DNA of 64,000 bases from Amblyornis subalaris (taxonomy: Eukaryota; Chordata; Aves; Passeriformes; Ptilonorhynchidae): positions 1,180,586 through 1,244,585 of the forward strand of contig JACAXG010000014.1 in assembly GCA_018881555.1 (NCBI GenBank). Reading direction: 5' to 3'. Position numbers and translations under genes: made by a program. A model generated the notes under the pieces. That model was given only the letters and a program-made list of their open reading frames with translations, was not told the DNA's origin and did no database searches. Below, one piece after another: positions 12,153 through 24,930 of this stretch. Numbering within the stretch: the stretch's first letter is position 1; each line of letters starts with the position of its first letter.

Positions 12153-14144
12153 GTAGGTCCTAGCTGGGCTGGGCTGGCTGCCCGTCAGCTCCGCCGTCCT
12201 TAGATTCTGTCTCTGGGCTGCCGCGTTTATTGTTTATTGTTCAAGCGTGTTTTAAGGCCAGCGGAGTGGCTTTCTTGAGCAGAGGAGGTGCGGCTCGCGT
12301 GCGATGGCGAGCGCTCGGGGAGCGAAAGCTCCCGGCGAGACATCCGCGGCTGCTGAAGCGCGGCGTGCGCCGGGGCATCGCGCTGCGGGTCGCCCGTGCC
12401 GCTCCTGCGCGGCGGCTCCGGCACGGAGAAATAAGTGCTGAAACGGGAATGCCGGCAAACCCTGATATTCATCCTTCCTGCTGCTTTATTTTTAGAGTCG
12501 TTGGGGGATTCGGCTCTGCTCGCTAAGGCAGTTCTGTGAAAATAGCAGCGAAACTTAAATGCTGATCAAGTGAGGCTTATAAATATTGAAATAGCAGCAA
12601 AGGTATGGCTGAACAAGATCAGAAGTCACTTGCTCAGCTCCTTGGCACAGCAGGGATCCTTCAGCCCCGGCAGATCCTCTTGCTCATCGCCAGGGCTGTG
12701 AGACCTGGGCTTGATGAACGGAAACATCTCATTCTCTTCGGAGTGGATTTTTGAACCTTTGGAGTTACTTGAAGGTGCCTTTGGTGGTTTGGAGGAATTG
12801 CCTGGTGTCTGGAAGAGTAACAGACACACCAATGACTTTGGGATTAACTGGCAAACAGATATACCGGTTGCTTTAAATTTAATCTAAAAATCGGAAAGCT
12901 GGAGAGGCACAGCTTTTTTTCTTTTTCCTGGCAATCCCGACGTGCTGTTTCCCAGGGAAATGGAAAAGCCTTACAAATCAATGTTCCAAAATACGGAAGA
13001 GTCAGTGAGAAATTTTCCAGAGCAAATCATCAGTAGTGAGAAATTACTGCCAACTTTTCTCTGTTTTCTGGGATTTTGTTTTCAAATGAGGAGTAACTTT
13101 GCTTGGAATGCACTTATCCAGGAAGTAATCCTTAATGTGCTTCACTTTGAGCATTGAGGCTGCGTGTGAGATTGAAGAGGGTTTAATTAAATGTAATCAA
13201 ATATTACAGGATTCCTGATTAAAAGGCATAGCACTTGCTTTTGGTGACATACAAGACACACTGCTTATTTGTGCTTTAAAAAAATGTAATTCTACAGCTT
13301 GCAAATAATGTTTTTCTCAGTTCCTGAGTAACGATCACCCTTCTGTTTGCTTCCCTGCCCAGTTTTAATTCCTGTTGCCCAGCGTGGCGAGAGGCAGAGG
13401 AGCGCGGTGTGTCACGGCCGGGTGACGGCTGCCACTGAGTCACGGCGAGTGGGAGGGTCAGGGCAGGGGCAGGGCAGCGCGGCAGGAACAGGCTGTGAGC
13501 ACGGGAATTCCTCAGAGCCACCCCAGGATCGCATCCTAGCCGCTGCTGGAGTCCGGGTGAAGTTTGCCGGGGGTCTCCGTGCAGCCAGCGGTTCCCTGGC
13601 GGTGCTGCCGCTGGATGNGGGAGGTGGCACGAGGGAGGATGCATGCGAATGGAATGGGAATGCGTAGGTTTGCTGCTCTGGTGGGAGAGGAAATGGTGCA
13701 GGAATGTCTGAAATGTGGGGGGGACACTGAGAGCTGCATGTCTCATGCTCCTCAGGTCTGTGTGTGTGAGGGAGGCACGGCAATTAGCACTGTCATGTTC
13801 GCTTTTGTGGAATAGAATGAACCCAAGTGCTCTTGTTTATTGAACATCCTGACAGGGAGGAGGCGTGGGACCATCCCCCTTTCCTGCCCACCCTCGGGGG
13901 ACTGTGTGTGCGTGCCTGAGTGTCTCAGCGCCTGGATGTGCGGGAAGATGAGGAGTGTGGGTTTGGGATTAATTAGCCAGAGTTTAGCTGTTTTCATGCT
14001 TTACGTGCCTAAGGGCTACCCGCAGTCACAGCGAGGGGAGGAGTTTGCTGTTGCTGGCTCGAAATCCTCTCCAGGGGTGATCTTGTTCGTGTCAACCATG
14101 AGCAATTAGAGAGATTAACTGTCTTGTTTTCCTTTCCGCCCTAG
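12153..14144. other. TIPARP intron 1
   Basis: About 2 kb. The first 280 bases belong to the CpG island. The rest is single-copy sequence without CR1. No further exon recognised. The acceptor is a pyrimidine tract ending CCCTAG at 14,144. Confidence 0.7.
12295..12304 (+). promoter_or_regulatory. Dioxin/xenobiotic response element
   Basis: A second exact TCGCGTGCGA, the same ten bases as at 11,458. It is 143 bases inside intron 1, still within the CpG island. Confidence 0.65.
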
Positions 14145-15133
14145 ATTGATTCTTGGGAGGCTCTGGGACATTTGAAAGTGATTTGGAGAGAGCGAAGTCT
14201 GCGTCCGATGGACACCGAACCCCAGCCCGCGTGTGTGGTGCCCCAGGCTCCCTGCCCAGGAATGAAGTGCCCTCCTTCAGAGGACTTTTCTCCTCAGGTG
14301 AGGCTGTCTGAAAAGATCCCACCAGTGAAGCCTTGCTTCAAGAAGAAGCAGCAAGTGCAGAAGAGACTGGACACACAAACTCTCCGGGCTTTGAGGCCAA
14401 TCTTTACCAGCCTGCTGGGAGCTGGGACCTTGGATAGGGTCTTTGTGCCCCGAGGCCAGGGTGGTGGTCATGGTGATTTATGTGAACCTGCTGTGAAAAA
14501 GACTCTGGACCTCAGTACCTCTTGCCCCCAGACAGAAAATAATGTGACTGTGCTGATGCCAACAGCTCCAGATGTGCAGGGTCAACTGCCAGGAGCTCGT
14601 CCTTCTCCCGAGCAGGACGTCCAGTCAGGAGAGCAAGGTTTCTCCCCAGAAACTCCTGGAACTGCTGCTGATAATGGTAATGAATCATTCCAGGATCATC
14701 CTTTGCACCCAAGTGCTAGTGATGGTGCAGCTTGTCCTTTGTTCCCTGACAAGATTCTGGAAAGCTACGCATCTAGCTTGTTCCAGGAGAACAGCTGTCC
14801 AGTGCAATACAACTTGAACCCAAGCAATAAATTCAGTGCTGGGATATTCCAGGATAAAAGTGAAGAAGCTTCCCTTGACCTGGTGTTTGAGCTCTTGAAC
14901 CAGCTGCAGTATCACACCCACCAGGAGGATGGGATTGAAATCTGTGTGGATTTTCTGCTGGGCATTTGTGTTTATGGCAGCGATTGTCCCAAGCATCACA
15001 CAGTCCTGCCCTATCACTGGCAGGTGAGGAGGACAGCAACCCGGAGTTGGCAAAGTGTGACCAATGATTCCCAGGAGCATCTGGAAAGACTCTACTGCAA
15101 CCCTGATAATGACAGGATCAAAGTCAAGTATCG
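14145..15133 (+). CDS. TIPARP: TIPARP exon 2 (first coding exon; ATG at 14,208)
   Basis: This exon carries the start and N-terminal 308 codons of TIPARP/PARP7, an AHR-induced mono-ADP-ribosyltransferase that modifies nuclear and cytosolic proteins and represses AHR. Translation starts at 14,208 (MDTEPQPACV); the 63 bases before it are 5' UTR. Visible elements are: a basic cluster (PCFKKKQQVQKR, residues 42-53) at the place of the family's nuclear localisation signal; a variable low-complexity middle; the conserved block FQDKSEEASLDLVFELLNQL; and a CCCH zinc finger at residues 246-264 (C-x7-C-x5-C-x3-H, CVDFLLGICVYGSDCPKHH). The sequence HTVLPYHWQV then leads to the WWE region. The exon ends in phase 2 at CG|GTAGGT. 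The N-terminal half diverges from human, as usual for this family; the zinc-finger half is well conserved. Confidence 0.95.
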
Positions 15134-16280
15134 GTAGGTGACTGAATTTACTCCCTTGCTGGGAAGGGTGCAGAAATATAACAGGATGGGCCTTTTTTTT
15201 CCCTGATGTTTGTATCCTAGTGTGTTATAAACCCTGGGATGATGTTTCCTGATTTATATCCAGCGAGTTTCACTCAACAAAAAATTCTTGTACACCTGTT
15301 AAAACAGTTGTTTAGCATCTGGAATGTGTTCTTTGAAATTGGAGGACTTGGAGCTTGTGAAATGAGAAAACTTCAGCTCAGCAGGAATTCAGGGACTGTT
15401 GTGGAATGTTGTGCTTGTTCTTGACGTCCCTAATTAGTCTTTTCTCTGTACTAGGCAAAGTAGCAGCATGAAAGAGCCTTGGCAGGGCTGGGGACAGGAA
15501 TGACAGAGCAGTTGCTCTCTGTCACTGTGAACACAGGCTGACTGTGCGCTCCCAGCACAGGTTTCATCATTCATTCCACACAGCTAAATCTGAGGGGAGC
15601 TCTGGGGAGACCTTTGGAAATGTCATCACTGATAGGAAATGGGGATGTTTCAGCTAATTCACTGTGAGCAACCTGAGCCACACTGGCAGAAATGCTGATC
15701 ATCTCCAATATTCAAGCAGTTATTAGAAGTTATTGTTTTCTCAGTAGGGAGTTGTGTTTATTGACTCATTTTCTAAAATTAGGCAACAGCTGTTAAGTTG
15801 CTGTGGTTGTGTGACCGGTGTGGGCTCAACCCTGCACCCTGAGAGCTAAAACTTCTTCAACTTCTCCACTGCAGGTTCCATTTTGAGGAGCAGTGGGGAG
15901 GGCTGATGTTTACAGGGTCACTAGTTCCAGCTAGTGCAGGGTGCAGGCTGGTTTTTTCTTTATTGCTGGAGGAAGTGCACAGGGCAGATAAGAGAAGTTT
16001 GCCAGGCTGGTGCAACTCACTCCAAAGTGATGCTTCTGTAGTGAAAACTTCTCACTGCCTTTGCCATCTCAGTCCTTGGGGGTTGTGCTCACTGCCTCTT
16101 GTTTGTTCCACTTTATGAAGGAAGTGTATCCCTGCTTCCTTAACATTTTATTTTCATTTAGTAAGCTGAGATTTCTCATTAGGCATCAGATACCAAATCT
16201 AATGCTTAAAGTCACTGTTAGTCTTTACTTTCACTTAAGTTGATGTTGGATAAGGCACTAAATTCAACCTTTTTCATAGC

Positions 16281-16462
16281 CTCAGGCTGGTTTGGGTTGG
16301 AAGGGACCTTAAAGATCACCCAATGCCACCCCCTGCCATGGGCAGGGACACCTTCCACTATCCCAGGTTGCTCCAAGCCCTGTCTAACCCGGCCTTGGGC
16401 ATTTCCAGGGATGGGGCAGCCACAGCTTCTCTGGGAAACCTGTGCCAGGGCCTTTTTAGTGA
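16281..16462 (-). mobile_element. CR1 copy
   Basis: Antisense CR1 3' region: GGTTTGGGTTGGAAGGGACC through AAACCTGTGCCAGGGCCT. Confidence 0.9.
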
Positions 16463-18544
16463 TGGCAATATCAGAATGTAGATACCCCACATTGACAATG
16501 AAGTAGGATATGTAGTAGGGAACAACCATGTTTTGTAGAATTGAAGAAATATGCCAGTCTTTAAAAATAATTTTTAAATCTCCTCAGTACATAGCAGGTA
16601 ATATTTGCTGTATTTTACAACAGAGAAATTTCCGTTTCTCCCAAGTATTTGAGAGGATTTCTGAAAACGAAACAGCAGAGGCAGAGACAAGCCCAGGAAG
16701 TGATTTAACTTTGAGCTCTGTGCAAATGAGCAAATGGTTTTCTTTTAGAAGTTGTGTCACATAATCCATGGCTGCACACGAGCTCCGTGTCCTAGAGGAT
16801 GGACTTGGGAGTGATTAATGGTAAAGGAAACCGTGCCTGGTCACGGCTTACTCATCGTGCCCAGCCTGGGAAGGTGCTGTGCGGTGCCACGGCCCTTGCA
16901 TGGGGCGTGCAGGTCCCAGCCTGCTGGGGCTGCTGGGCTCCGGGGACACGGAGTCTGTGCCTGTCTCATCCGGCTGGGAAGAGAGTTGGCAGGTGTGTGC
17001 CAGACACAAGATGTTCCCTCAGTGTGAGGGAAGGGACAGGAGCAGCGTGGGCTCCATTTAAGACCAGAGCTTCTGATGGCAAACTTTGAGTCCGATGCTC
17101 CTTAGAACTTTGACTTACCTTTGATGTTTTAAGCCGGGTTTTGAGGTGGGAGGTCGCTGTTTTACTGCGTATCGTCTCCAGCTTCTTCTGCCGCAACGTC
17201 CCGCTGTGTGAGGAGCACGTGCCGAGGCGTGGGGAGCTCCGGCTCGCCGGTGGTCACTCCGGGCTGCTGCCCCGGTGTCCCGGGCGTGTTGTGTCCCCTG
17301 GCAACTCCGGGAGCTGCGAACGTGCCCCGCCAGCGCCGCGTCCCACGGCCGCGGCATTATTTGTTAAAGCCATTAATCTCCCGTGGTCAGACGAGCTTTG
17401 CAGGCCTGTCTGCTCCCTGGCAGCCCGGAGGAAACGCCTGCTCAGCACTTTGCATGGCCGGGAAGGCTCTGTTTATCCTCCTTTGTGCTACACACGGTTT
17501 GTGTGGCGGAGTAAGTGGGGATTGCAGTGTGCGGGCGTCATCCTGGCACTGAGCGCTGCCCCGGGGGAGCTGGGCCCTTCCAGAAAGTGTTGGGCTATCA
17601 GCTCAATTAGGGAATGAGCTCTAAATTAGAGTGTTCTTCAAGTAGCTATTTATATAAACCTTCCTTCCTCTTAATTATTGAGATGAGTAATGATGGAGAT
17701 AAGTTATTGAGATGAGCAATGTAAAATATACATTAAGTTGTTGCCTCTCACCTAAGGGAATGTGATCTCAGAGCAGAGAAGTGGTAAACCTTGTTTAGTT
17801 ACTTTGTAATGCAACTCCTTCAGCTACTTCTTGCAGTTTGGCCTCAAACTGAATATTCATCATAAATTACTTATATTTTTTGCATTCTTAAGGCTGCCAA
17901 ATATGTAGAGCCACATACCACGCTATCTAACTAATGGGAGAACATCAACTTCAGCGGGTTGAAATACTTAGAAGCACTCGGTTTTCTTCATGGATGTGAG
18001 GAGAGGCCCTGGAGAAGTTCCAGCTTGCAGCGAAGTGTTGGAGAGAGCACTGCCAAGTGCTGCTTTCCAGCAGGAGATGCCCACGTCAGGATATTTTAAG
18101 ATGCTCTTTGCTAAAGGGAAATACTTGGCTGAGGAGCTGAGCAGGTTTCCCCACACACATACACACCTGTCCAATCATGCACACATTGCTTTTCAAAACC
18201 AGCAGCAGTATTAGGGATTACAGGAGGATTTGTTTAAAACAACTCTGCAGTTCCTGACCCATCAGTTCCCCCTGCTTTGGCTGAAAATTCCACTCTTTCT
18301 CTTGGCAAAAAGGTATCCTAACTCTCCTGACACAGCAGCTTTTGCTTTGATTTCTTTTCTTTTTCTTTCTTTTTCCTGTAATTTCTGTAAGTTTTATGAA
18401 ACAGCTCCTTCTAGCTAGAAAAGAGGCCAAAATGGAATGGCTCCAGTGAGGGGAAAGCAGGTGGATCTCCAGTGGGACATACTCTGCCTNGGAGCTGTTC
18501 CCTCTGTACTCACTCCTGGTTCTTGGCTGAAGTCAGAGGAAATA

Positions 18545-18784
18545 GTGATAGGACAAGAGGAAACTCAAGCTGTGCAGGGGAGGGTCAGCTTGGACATCAG
18601 GAGGAATTTCNTCCTGGAAAGGGTGGTCAGGCATTGGAACCGCCCAGGGAGGTTTGGAGTCCCCATCCCTGGAGGTGTCCAAGAAAGGCCTGGACGTGGC
18701 ACTCAGTGCTCTGGGCTGGCTGACAGGGTTGGACTCAATGGTCTTGGAACTCTTTTCCAGCCTAAATGATTCTGTGATTCTGTA
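18545..18784 (+). mobile_element. CR1 copy, second subfamily
   Basis: Sense copy of a different CR1 subfamily: GGACAAGAGGAAACTCAAGC, GGAATTTC, GGTGTCCAAGAAAGGCCTGG, ending GATTCTGTGATTCTG. Confidence 0.85.
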
Positions 18785-18980
18785 AATATGGTGTGTTCCA
18801 ATGGAGTTACCAGTGGGCGTGTGGAGGGATCTGGGAAGGGAGGGCATGGACACCAATAAATGTACAGGAAACTGGTTTTCCTTCACTCCTGTGTGTGTGG
18901 GATGGCTGCTTCTCTGGTGCTGACAGAATGTGCTTGATGTGTTAAAATCATACAGAGCACAGTGGANGCATTTCAGGCAC

Positions 18981-19150
18981 GGAATCATGGAATCACAGAG
19001 CGGTTTGGGTTGGAAGAGACCTTCAAGCCCATCCTGTCCCACCCCCTGCCGTGGGCAGGGACACCTTCCACTAGAACAGGTTGCCCCATCCAACCTGGCC
19101 TTGGGCACTTCCAGGGCTGGGACAGCCACAGCCTCTGTGGGCAGCAGTTG
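18981..19150 (-). mobile_element. CR1 copy
   Basis: Antisense CR1 3' end beginning GGAATCATGGAATCACAGAG, through TTCCAGGGCTGGGACAGCCA. Confidence 0.9.
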
Positions 19151-20003
19151 TTCGGGGAGTTCTGCAGGTCCCTGGCCCATGGAATAGTTAAATTTCAGAA
19201 GTTTCCTGTGTGATCCACACAGCTGCCACAGTGTGTGAGATAAGGCACGTGTTAGTGATAACAGGGAGATGGGAAACCAGCTGAGAGTGCCTCTGCCTGA
19301 ATTTGGGGGAGGTTCTTGGCTATACCCCTCTGAGTGGTTTGGAGCTGCTTTTCATTCCTTTCTAGGAGGAATGCAAGGCAGCGCCTCGGAATAAAACCCC
19401 TGTGAAGTGATTTTGGAAGTGTTTGCCTGGTGCTGTGTGGCACACAATGGGTTCCTTTCTGCTCCACTTTAGAGGATCATTTACATATGAAATAAAACTA
19501 ATTGGCTTCTGGCTGTACAAACCTAGGGAAGCCCTGAGTGCTGTGGAGCTGCCGCGGAACCAATCTCTCCCGCCCCTCCTCTTGTTTCCTGTCAATAAAC
19601 AGAGTGCAGTTTTGGAAACAGCTGTCACCTGGCTGCAGGTTGAGGTCAGGCTGTTCCCTGGGTGCTGACGGTAATAAAGCAGTCCTTCCTGAAACAAAGA
19701 GTGGGAATTGCTGCTGGGATTGCTCGCAGGAGCAGCTCCCAGGTAACGCAGCAGGCTCAGTGCTGTGACAACACTGCCCATTCCGGGGTGGAGGAGGAAC
19801 AGAAAGGGTCTGCTACAATTATTTGCTCAGCAGGAGCGGTGATTGTGGAGTTCTTCCTGCTGTGTACTCGGATTTGTTGAAAGCAGGAAGGATTTGAGCT
19901 GAGTAATAGTTGAGAATCTGATTCTTGTAGTCACATGCACANAGGAGTGCTTTTTTTGGGAAGCTGGTTGTGGAAGGTGTGATGTGGAGCATTCATTTTA
20001 CAG

Positions 20004-20262
20004 AAGGGCCTGGAGTGACAGGACAAGGGGGAATGAATTCCCACTGCCAGAGGGCAGGGTTAGATGGGATATTGGAAGGAATTCCGGGCTGTGAGGGTGG
20101 GGAGGCCCTGGCACAGGTTGCCCAGAGAAGCTGTGGCTGCCTCATCCCTGGAAGTGTCCAAGGCCAGGTTGGACAGGGCTTGGAGCACCCTGGGATAGTG
20201 GAAGGCGTCCCTGCCCATGGCTGGGGGGTGGCACTGGATGGGCTTGAAGGTCCCTTCCTTAA
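20004..20262 (+). mobile_element. CR1 copy
   Basis: Sense CR1: GGAGTGACAGGACAAGGGGG, GATGGGATATTGGAAGG, through GGGCTTGAAGGTCCCTTCC. Confidence 0.9.
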
Positions 20263-20319
20263 GGAGTCAGCTCTGGAGCCACTCAGAGCTGTGCTTGTGC
20301 TCCTCTAAAACATAAATAA

Positions 20320-20380
20320 TTTAGGTAGGAAAGGACCCTTAAAGGTCATCGAGTCCCACCCCCTGCCAGGAGCATCTTCT
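20320..20380 (-). mobile_element. CR1 short fragment
   Basis: Antisense remnant: GGAAAGGACCCTTAAAGGTC then CCCACCCCCTGCCAGGAGCA. Confidence 0.65.
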
Positions 20381-20832
20381 ACCTATTTAAAAGTTAAAGC
20401 AAACAAACAANGCTCTCCCAAGCACATCCACACCGGGAGCACGTTGGAGCCCTTTGAACCCAGCAAGCTGCCCCAGACAGGGACACTGCATTTGTCCTCC
20501 CTGCAAACACAAGGAGTAGCTGGGATTTGAATTAGGAAATAGGGTGCCTGCAGTAATCCTTGGGAGAGAGGAATGTGTTCCACATCCTCATTGCTGTGGA
20601 GCTTTAGAANTTAGCAGTGCTTTACACCCCAAGGCCCCCCCCAGCCCAGTACCTCCTGTTCAGGAGTGGGTTCTTGGGAAGAACAAACACACTTCTGGTA
20701 CAGTCTCTTCTCCTCCAGCAGCCGTGCCTCGAGGACTTCCTGATCAGAGCTGGGGGGGGAGAGAGAGCTGGGTGGGTTACTTTTATTATTATTACTGTTT
20801 GTATTTGCCCTGCCAGGCATTCATCTAAGCTG

Positions 20833-20860
20833 TATATATATATACATACATATATATATT
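20833..20860. repeat. TA/CATA microsatellite
   Basis: A short AT dinucleotide run interrupted by CATACA in TIPARP intron 2. Confidence 0.9.
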
Positions 20861-21489
20861 GGCCAATGTGCCAGCAGTTGTTCCAGATTTACAAGCCGGA
20901 CGCCCTCACTGTGAAAATTCCAGAAGAATCCTTTTCCAAGCACCCCAGTCACCAATTGGAAAGGCAGGAAACCCAGTCTTTCCAACTTCTTAAAAACAAA
21001 ATACAGGAAAAGCAGTAAAACCGCTACTATCCTGTGGATTGTTTTGTCCTGAGGATGGAGCCTTTAAGCCCAGAGGGAAATGTGACCATAGCACCTTTCC
21101 TCTTTCTGAGGTCTCACCTCTCACGTGGCTCACGGTCACCGCAGAGAGAAGCAGTGTGACTTGAGGAGGGGACACATTCAGTAAAATGTGAAACCAATTT
21201 CCTGCCCTGGCACCTGCTGCCCCTCTCGTGGGTTTGAAATGAGCAGACACTGATAAGATCGAGGCTCAGATGGGTTGTTTGTGTCTTGCCCTGCTGCAGA
21301 GGTTCCTGTGTGCCTTTCACACGCCTCGCACCCCAGTGCTGGTTATTGCTGTGCTGGGAAGAGCTGTTGATGAGCATCCCTCGGGANTGTTCCCTGGGCC
21401 TTGCTGTTCCTCCCACTGTGGCTTTCGATGGGAGCACATTTTGGCTCTGCTGTTCCTATTTCANTACCTGTGCTTAGAAATTAAACTGT

Positions 21490-21667
21490 TGGTTGGGTTG
21501 TCCAGCCCTGGCACAGCTGCCTGGTGGAGTCCCCATCCCTGGAGGGATTTAACAGCCCTGTGGATGTGGCACTTGGGGACATGGGTTAGTGGTGGCCTTG
21601 GCAGTGCTGGAGGAACAGTTGGATGGTCTGAGAGGGCTTTTCCAATTTAACCAATCCTGTGATTCTC
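21490..21667 (+). mobile_element. CR1 copy, third subfamily
   Basis: Sense fragment with GGAGTCCCCATCCCTGGAGG, GGATGTGGCACTTGGGGACA and a 3' end CCTGTGATTCTC. It resembles the copy at 54,955. Confidence 0.8.
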
Positions 21668-22747
21668 CCTGATCTTATGAAGCCAATATACTTTAAGTGA
21701 AGTTTGGTTTCATATAGGAGTTTAAACACTCAGTCCCCCACCCAAAGCTGGGCTCATGTCTGGGTGAGTCCTTCACCTGCAGCTTCGAACAAGTGTACAA
21801 ACAAGACGAAATGTTGCTGGGTTTGTGTCACCAGGAAGTGTGAGTTCCTGACTTGTCTCTCCTCAGTAACTGAGCTCAGTTTGACTCTGTCAGCCCTGAG
21901 TACAGAAGCTTCTCCTACCTGTTTGGCTCTTTGAAGCCCCAGAGGTCCCCGGGGGGCNGTCAGGTTGTTGCTGTTGCAGAGAGGAACTGGTTTAGTCAGA
22001 GAGAGAAAATCAGCAGTTTCATCAGGGCAGCAGNGTTTGAGTGTGAGCCGTGCTGTGTCTCACAGCTGTTCTGATGGGAACAGGGTTTCATTTCCTGCAC
22101 AGCCCCTGCTGCTCGCTGCGTTTCTGTTTTTTCTGAACCTGTTTGCGGTAACTCATGACACGTCCCCGAACTCGGAGAGGAGTTTCAAACCACAGGTATT
22201 TTCAGAGCACTTACAAAACAGACTTCTCTACTCATCTATTTGTACATAACATCGAGAGAGCGTTTGTCTTGCTGAGGGGAAAGGGCCCGTGGGATTCACG
22301 CATTAGGCTGAAGTTCTTCAGAAGGACGCAAGGAAGAGCCTAAATACCCTTATTTTAGCAGGCTGCACTCCTCTGAAAAATTCATCAGTGTTGTAACTTG
22401 GCAGTCTAGGAACCTGCTCAGTCCAGTGTCCTGGAAACATTATACCTTGGTGTCATTTCTTACATTTAGGGAATACAGAAAATGGAACTTGCTNATGGGG
22501 CCAGGTTCTGCTGTTGAGAGCCCGTGGAGTTTGTTTTGAATTGTGCTGTTCTACAGCACCAAATTTGGGTTGCATGCCCTGTTCTTCTGGGAGTTCACCG
22601 TGCTTGTTCTCTCAGTGCAAATAGTTCCGCTGAACTGCTTCATTTTATAAATAGAGACCTTTATTTGGTTAGCTGGTGAGGAGAAATTCTTCAGAAATCT
22701 CTGTTCCCACCTCTGTCACAGAGTCTCTGTGGGACCTTTTACAAGAG

Positions 22748-23014
22748 CAGTAGTGCCAGGACAAGGGGAATGGCTTCCCACTGCCAGAGGGTAGGGTTGG
22801 ATGGGATATTGGGAAGGAATTCCTGGCTGCAAGGATGGGGAGGCCCTGGCACAGGTTTCCCAGAGAAGCTGTGGCTGCCTCATCCCCAGAAGTGTCCAAG
22901 GCCAGGTTGGACGAGGCTTGGGGATAGTGGAAGGTGTCCCTGCCCATGGCAGGGGTGGCTCTAGGTGGGCTTGAAGGTCCCTTCCAACCCAAACCATTCC
23001 ATGATTCTATGACN
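22748..23014 (+). mobile_element. CR1 copy
   Basis: Sense CR1 from CAGGACAAGGGGAATGGCTT to the terminal CCATTCCATGATTCTATGAC. Confidence 0.9.
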
Positions 23015-23373
23015 TTGGAGAAGTTGTTTTAGTCTCTCTGTGTATCCATCCTTCNCACAGACAACTGGGAGTTTTCTACCTCAGCAGCAAGGCAGGCCAA
23101 GCTCTGTGGTGTTTGCAGGGAGGTTTAACAAACATTCCTGCAGGGAAAGCAGCTGTGTTTTCCTTGCTGGTTTCACGCTGTTCGTGCCGGGGATGCAGAG
23201 GCAGTGGGAGGAACACTCGGCCCCACCAAGGCATTTGAATACATTTCCTGCTTTCCCAAACGTCTGACAAACTGCAGCCTTCAGAACCTGCTGCTGTCAC
23301 ACTGACATTTCCAGGTAACAGCACCAGGTATTATTTTTAAATCGTGTTACCTACAAAATTCTCCTTTTCCTAC

Positions 23374-23632
23374 AATCATCAAATGGTTGGGGTTGGAGGA
23401 GACNTTAGAGCTCATCCCATTCCAGCCCCTGTCATGAGCAGGGACACCTTCCANTATCCCAGGTTCCTCTAAGCCCCGTCCANCCTGGCCTTGGACACTN
23501 CCAGGGATGGGGCAGCCACAGCTTCTCTGGACAGCCTGTGCCAGGGCCTCCCCACCCTCNCAGGGAAGGATTCCTTCCCAATATCCATTTAAGCCTGCCA
23601 TTCCCCTTGTTCTGTCAGTGAGGGTCTGACAG
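23374..23632 (-). mobile_element. CR1 copy
   Basis: Antisense CR1 3' region, containing several N positions, from AAATGGTTGGGGTTGGAGG to CATTCCCCTTGTTCTGTCAG. Confidence 0.9.
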
Positions 23633-24624
23633 CCTGCCCAGGGAGCATGAAGAGGGAAGGACCCCATCCGTGCATGGATCCCGTTTACGGAGCTTGTCCT
23701 TGGGAGATGCTGCAGAGGAAGTGTGGGGAGGGACCTGTTTCACCCCTGTGCACAAGACAGGATTTTAATTGCTGGGTTTGTGTGTATTCCTTGTGCCACT
23801 GTCATTCCACAGTCCCCGAGTGTTCCATCACCATTCCAGGNAGCATTTCCCTGAGGAGCAGGAGGTTGTGTCACCTGTCCCACTGCCTTCCCTGCTCCCT
23901 CGTGCTCCCCTCAGGGCACAGCACAAGGTGATCTGTGCCTTCCTGGTTCGTTGTTGGGTTTTCCCCCTCCTCACCTATGTGTTATCCACAATCCTGCGTT
24001 ATTGAGGAGCCCCTTCACTGCAGATACACCTGATCTCAGAGCTGGGGAATCATTACATCGTGTGCAGATAAGTGACTTTATGTTAAACAACAGAGATAAC
24101 CTTGAGTCTGTCACATTCATGCAGTTCTTAAAGGCTAAGTTTGGGGGTTTTCACCTTTATTTAGCTGCTGTCATGTTTGTTTTCCTCGCTGGCGTCCCCA
24201 AGCCCGAGTCAGGGCTGTGATCACACACTCACTGCAATCACAGCTCAGGTTTTGGGGGGCTTTGCACTGTGTGAGCTGGAAATGGGATTTTTAATACAGG
24301 GAGGGGGGGCTTGGGCCAAAGAGCTGTCATCAACCAACCTGCAAAATCGGGTTTGGGATTTCAGAGCTTCAAAACCAGGAAATGGNATAATTTCAGAAAG
24401 TTCACAGTGGATTTTTGTATTCAAAAGTGTTAAAGAATCTCAGTGAGCATCAGAGTAATGCACATTTTATGTGAACCAGGAGTTTCTGTGAAGAAGTATC
24501 TTATTCCCAATATTGTAGTTAAGAGAAAAAAATCAGGTTTTGGGTGCACAATGTGGTTCTCAGATGCAGTCACTTAAACAAATGCATTTGTGCAAAAATT
24601 TCAGCTGTATAAAGAGGTGTTCCT

Positions 24625-24823
24625 CACCTCCCTGTGAGGNTGGNGAGGCTCTGGCACAGGCTGCCCAGACAAGCTGTGGCTGCCCCATCCCTGGAAGTGT
24701 CCAAGGCCAGNCTGGANGGGGCTTGGAGCAGCCTGGGATAATGGAAGGTGTCCCTGCCTATGGCAGGGGTGGCTCTGGATGGGCTTTAAGGTCCCTCCCA
24801 ACCCAAGCCATTCTGGGATTCTA
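24625..24823 (+). mobile_element. CR1 copy
   Basis: Sense CR1 3' region ending CCATTCTGGGATTCTA, about 107 bases before the acceptor of TIPARP exon 3. Confidence 0.9.
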
Positions 24824-24930
24824 CACCTCAGACAAGTGCTGGATTTGGGGTTTTGTCCCTCTGTACTGAAAACCGTGGGTTTAATGGAATACAGAAGGTG
24901 AGAATTGTGTGTTTTTCCCATTCTTCCCAG

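Larger units (their letters stand above)
11100..12430 (+). promoter_or_regulatory. TIPARP: CpG island / TIPARP promoter
   Basis: About 1.3 kb of strongly CpG-rich sequence containing the inferred start and first exon of TIPARP. It holds a GC-rich minisatellite (about 11,645-11,815), a TATA-like element (11,851-11,858) and two exact extended AHR/ARNT sites (11,458 and 12,295). Two further core matches of the type KNGCGTG lie at 11,532-11,538 and 11,628-11,634. TIPARP is a classic dioxin-inducible gene, so this arrangement fits its known regulation. Confidence 0.8.
15134..24930. other. TIPARP intron 2
   Basis: The largest TIPARP intron (9.8 kb). It holds at least nine CR1 fragments in both orientations, a TA/CATA microsatellite near 20,833, and a moderately GC- and CpG-rich patch at about 17,130-17,360. 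No additional exon recognised. Long stretches such as 15,134-16,280, 16,460-18,545 and 19,150-20,000 are single-copy with nothing else I can name. Confidence 0.8.

Noticed and set aside
12626..12832. A 68-codon minus-strand open frame in TIPARP intron 1
   Set aside because: Hydrophilic, no known relative, length within chance expectation; no sign of a processed pseudogene.
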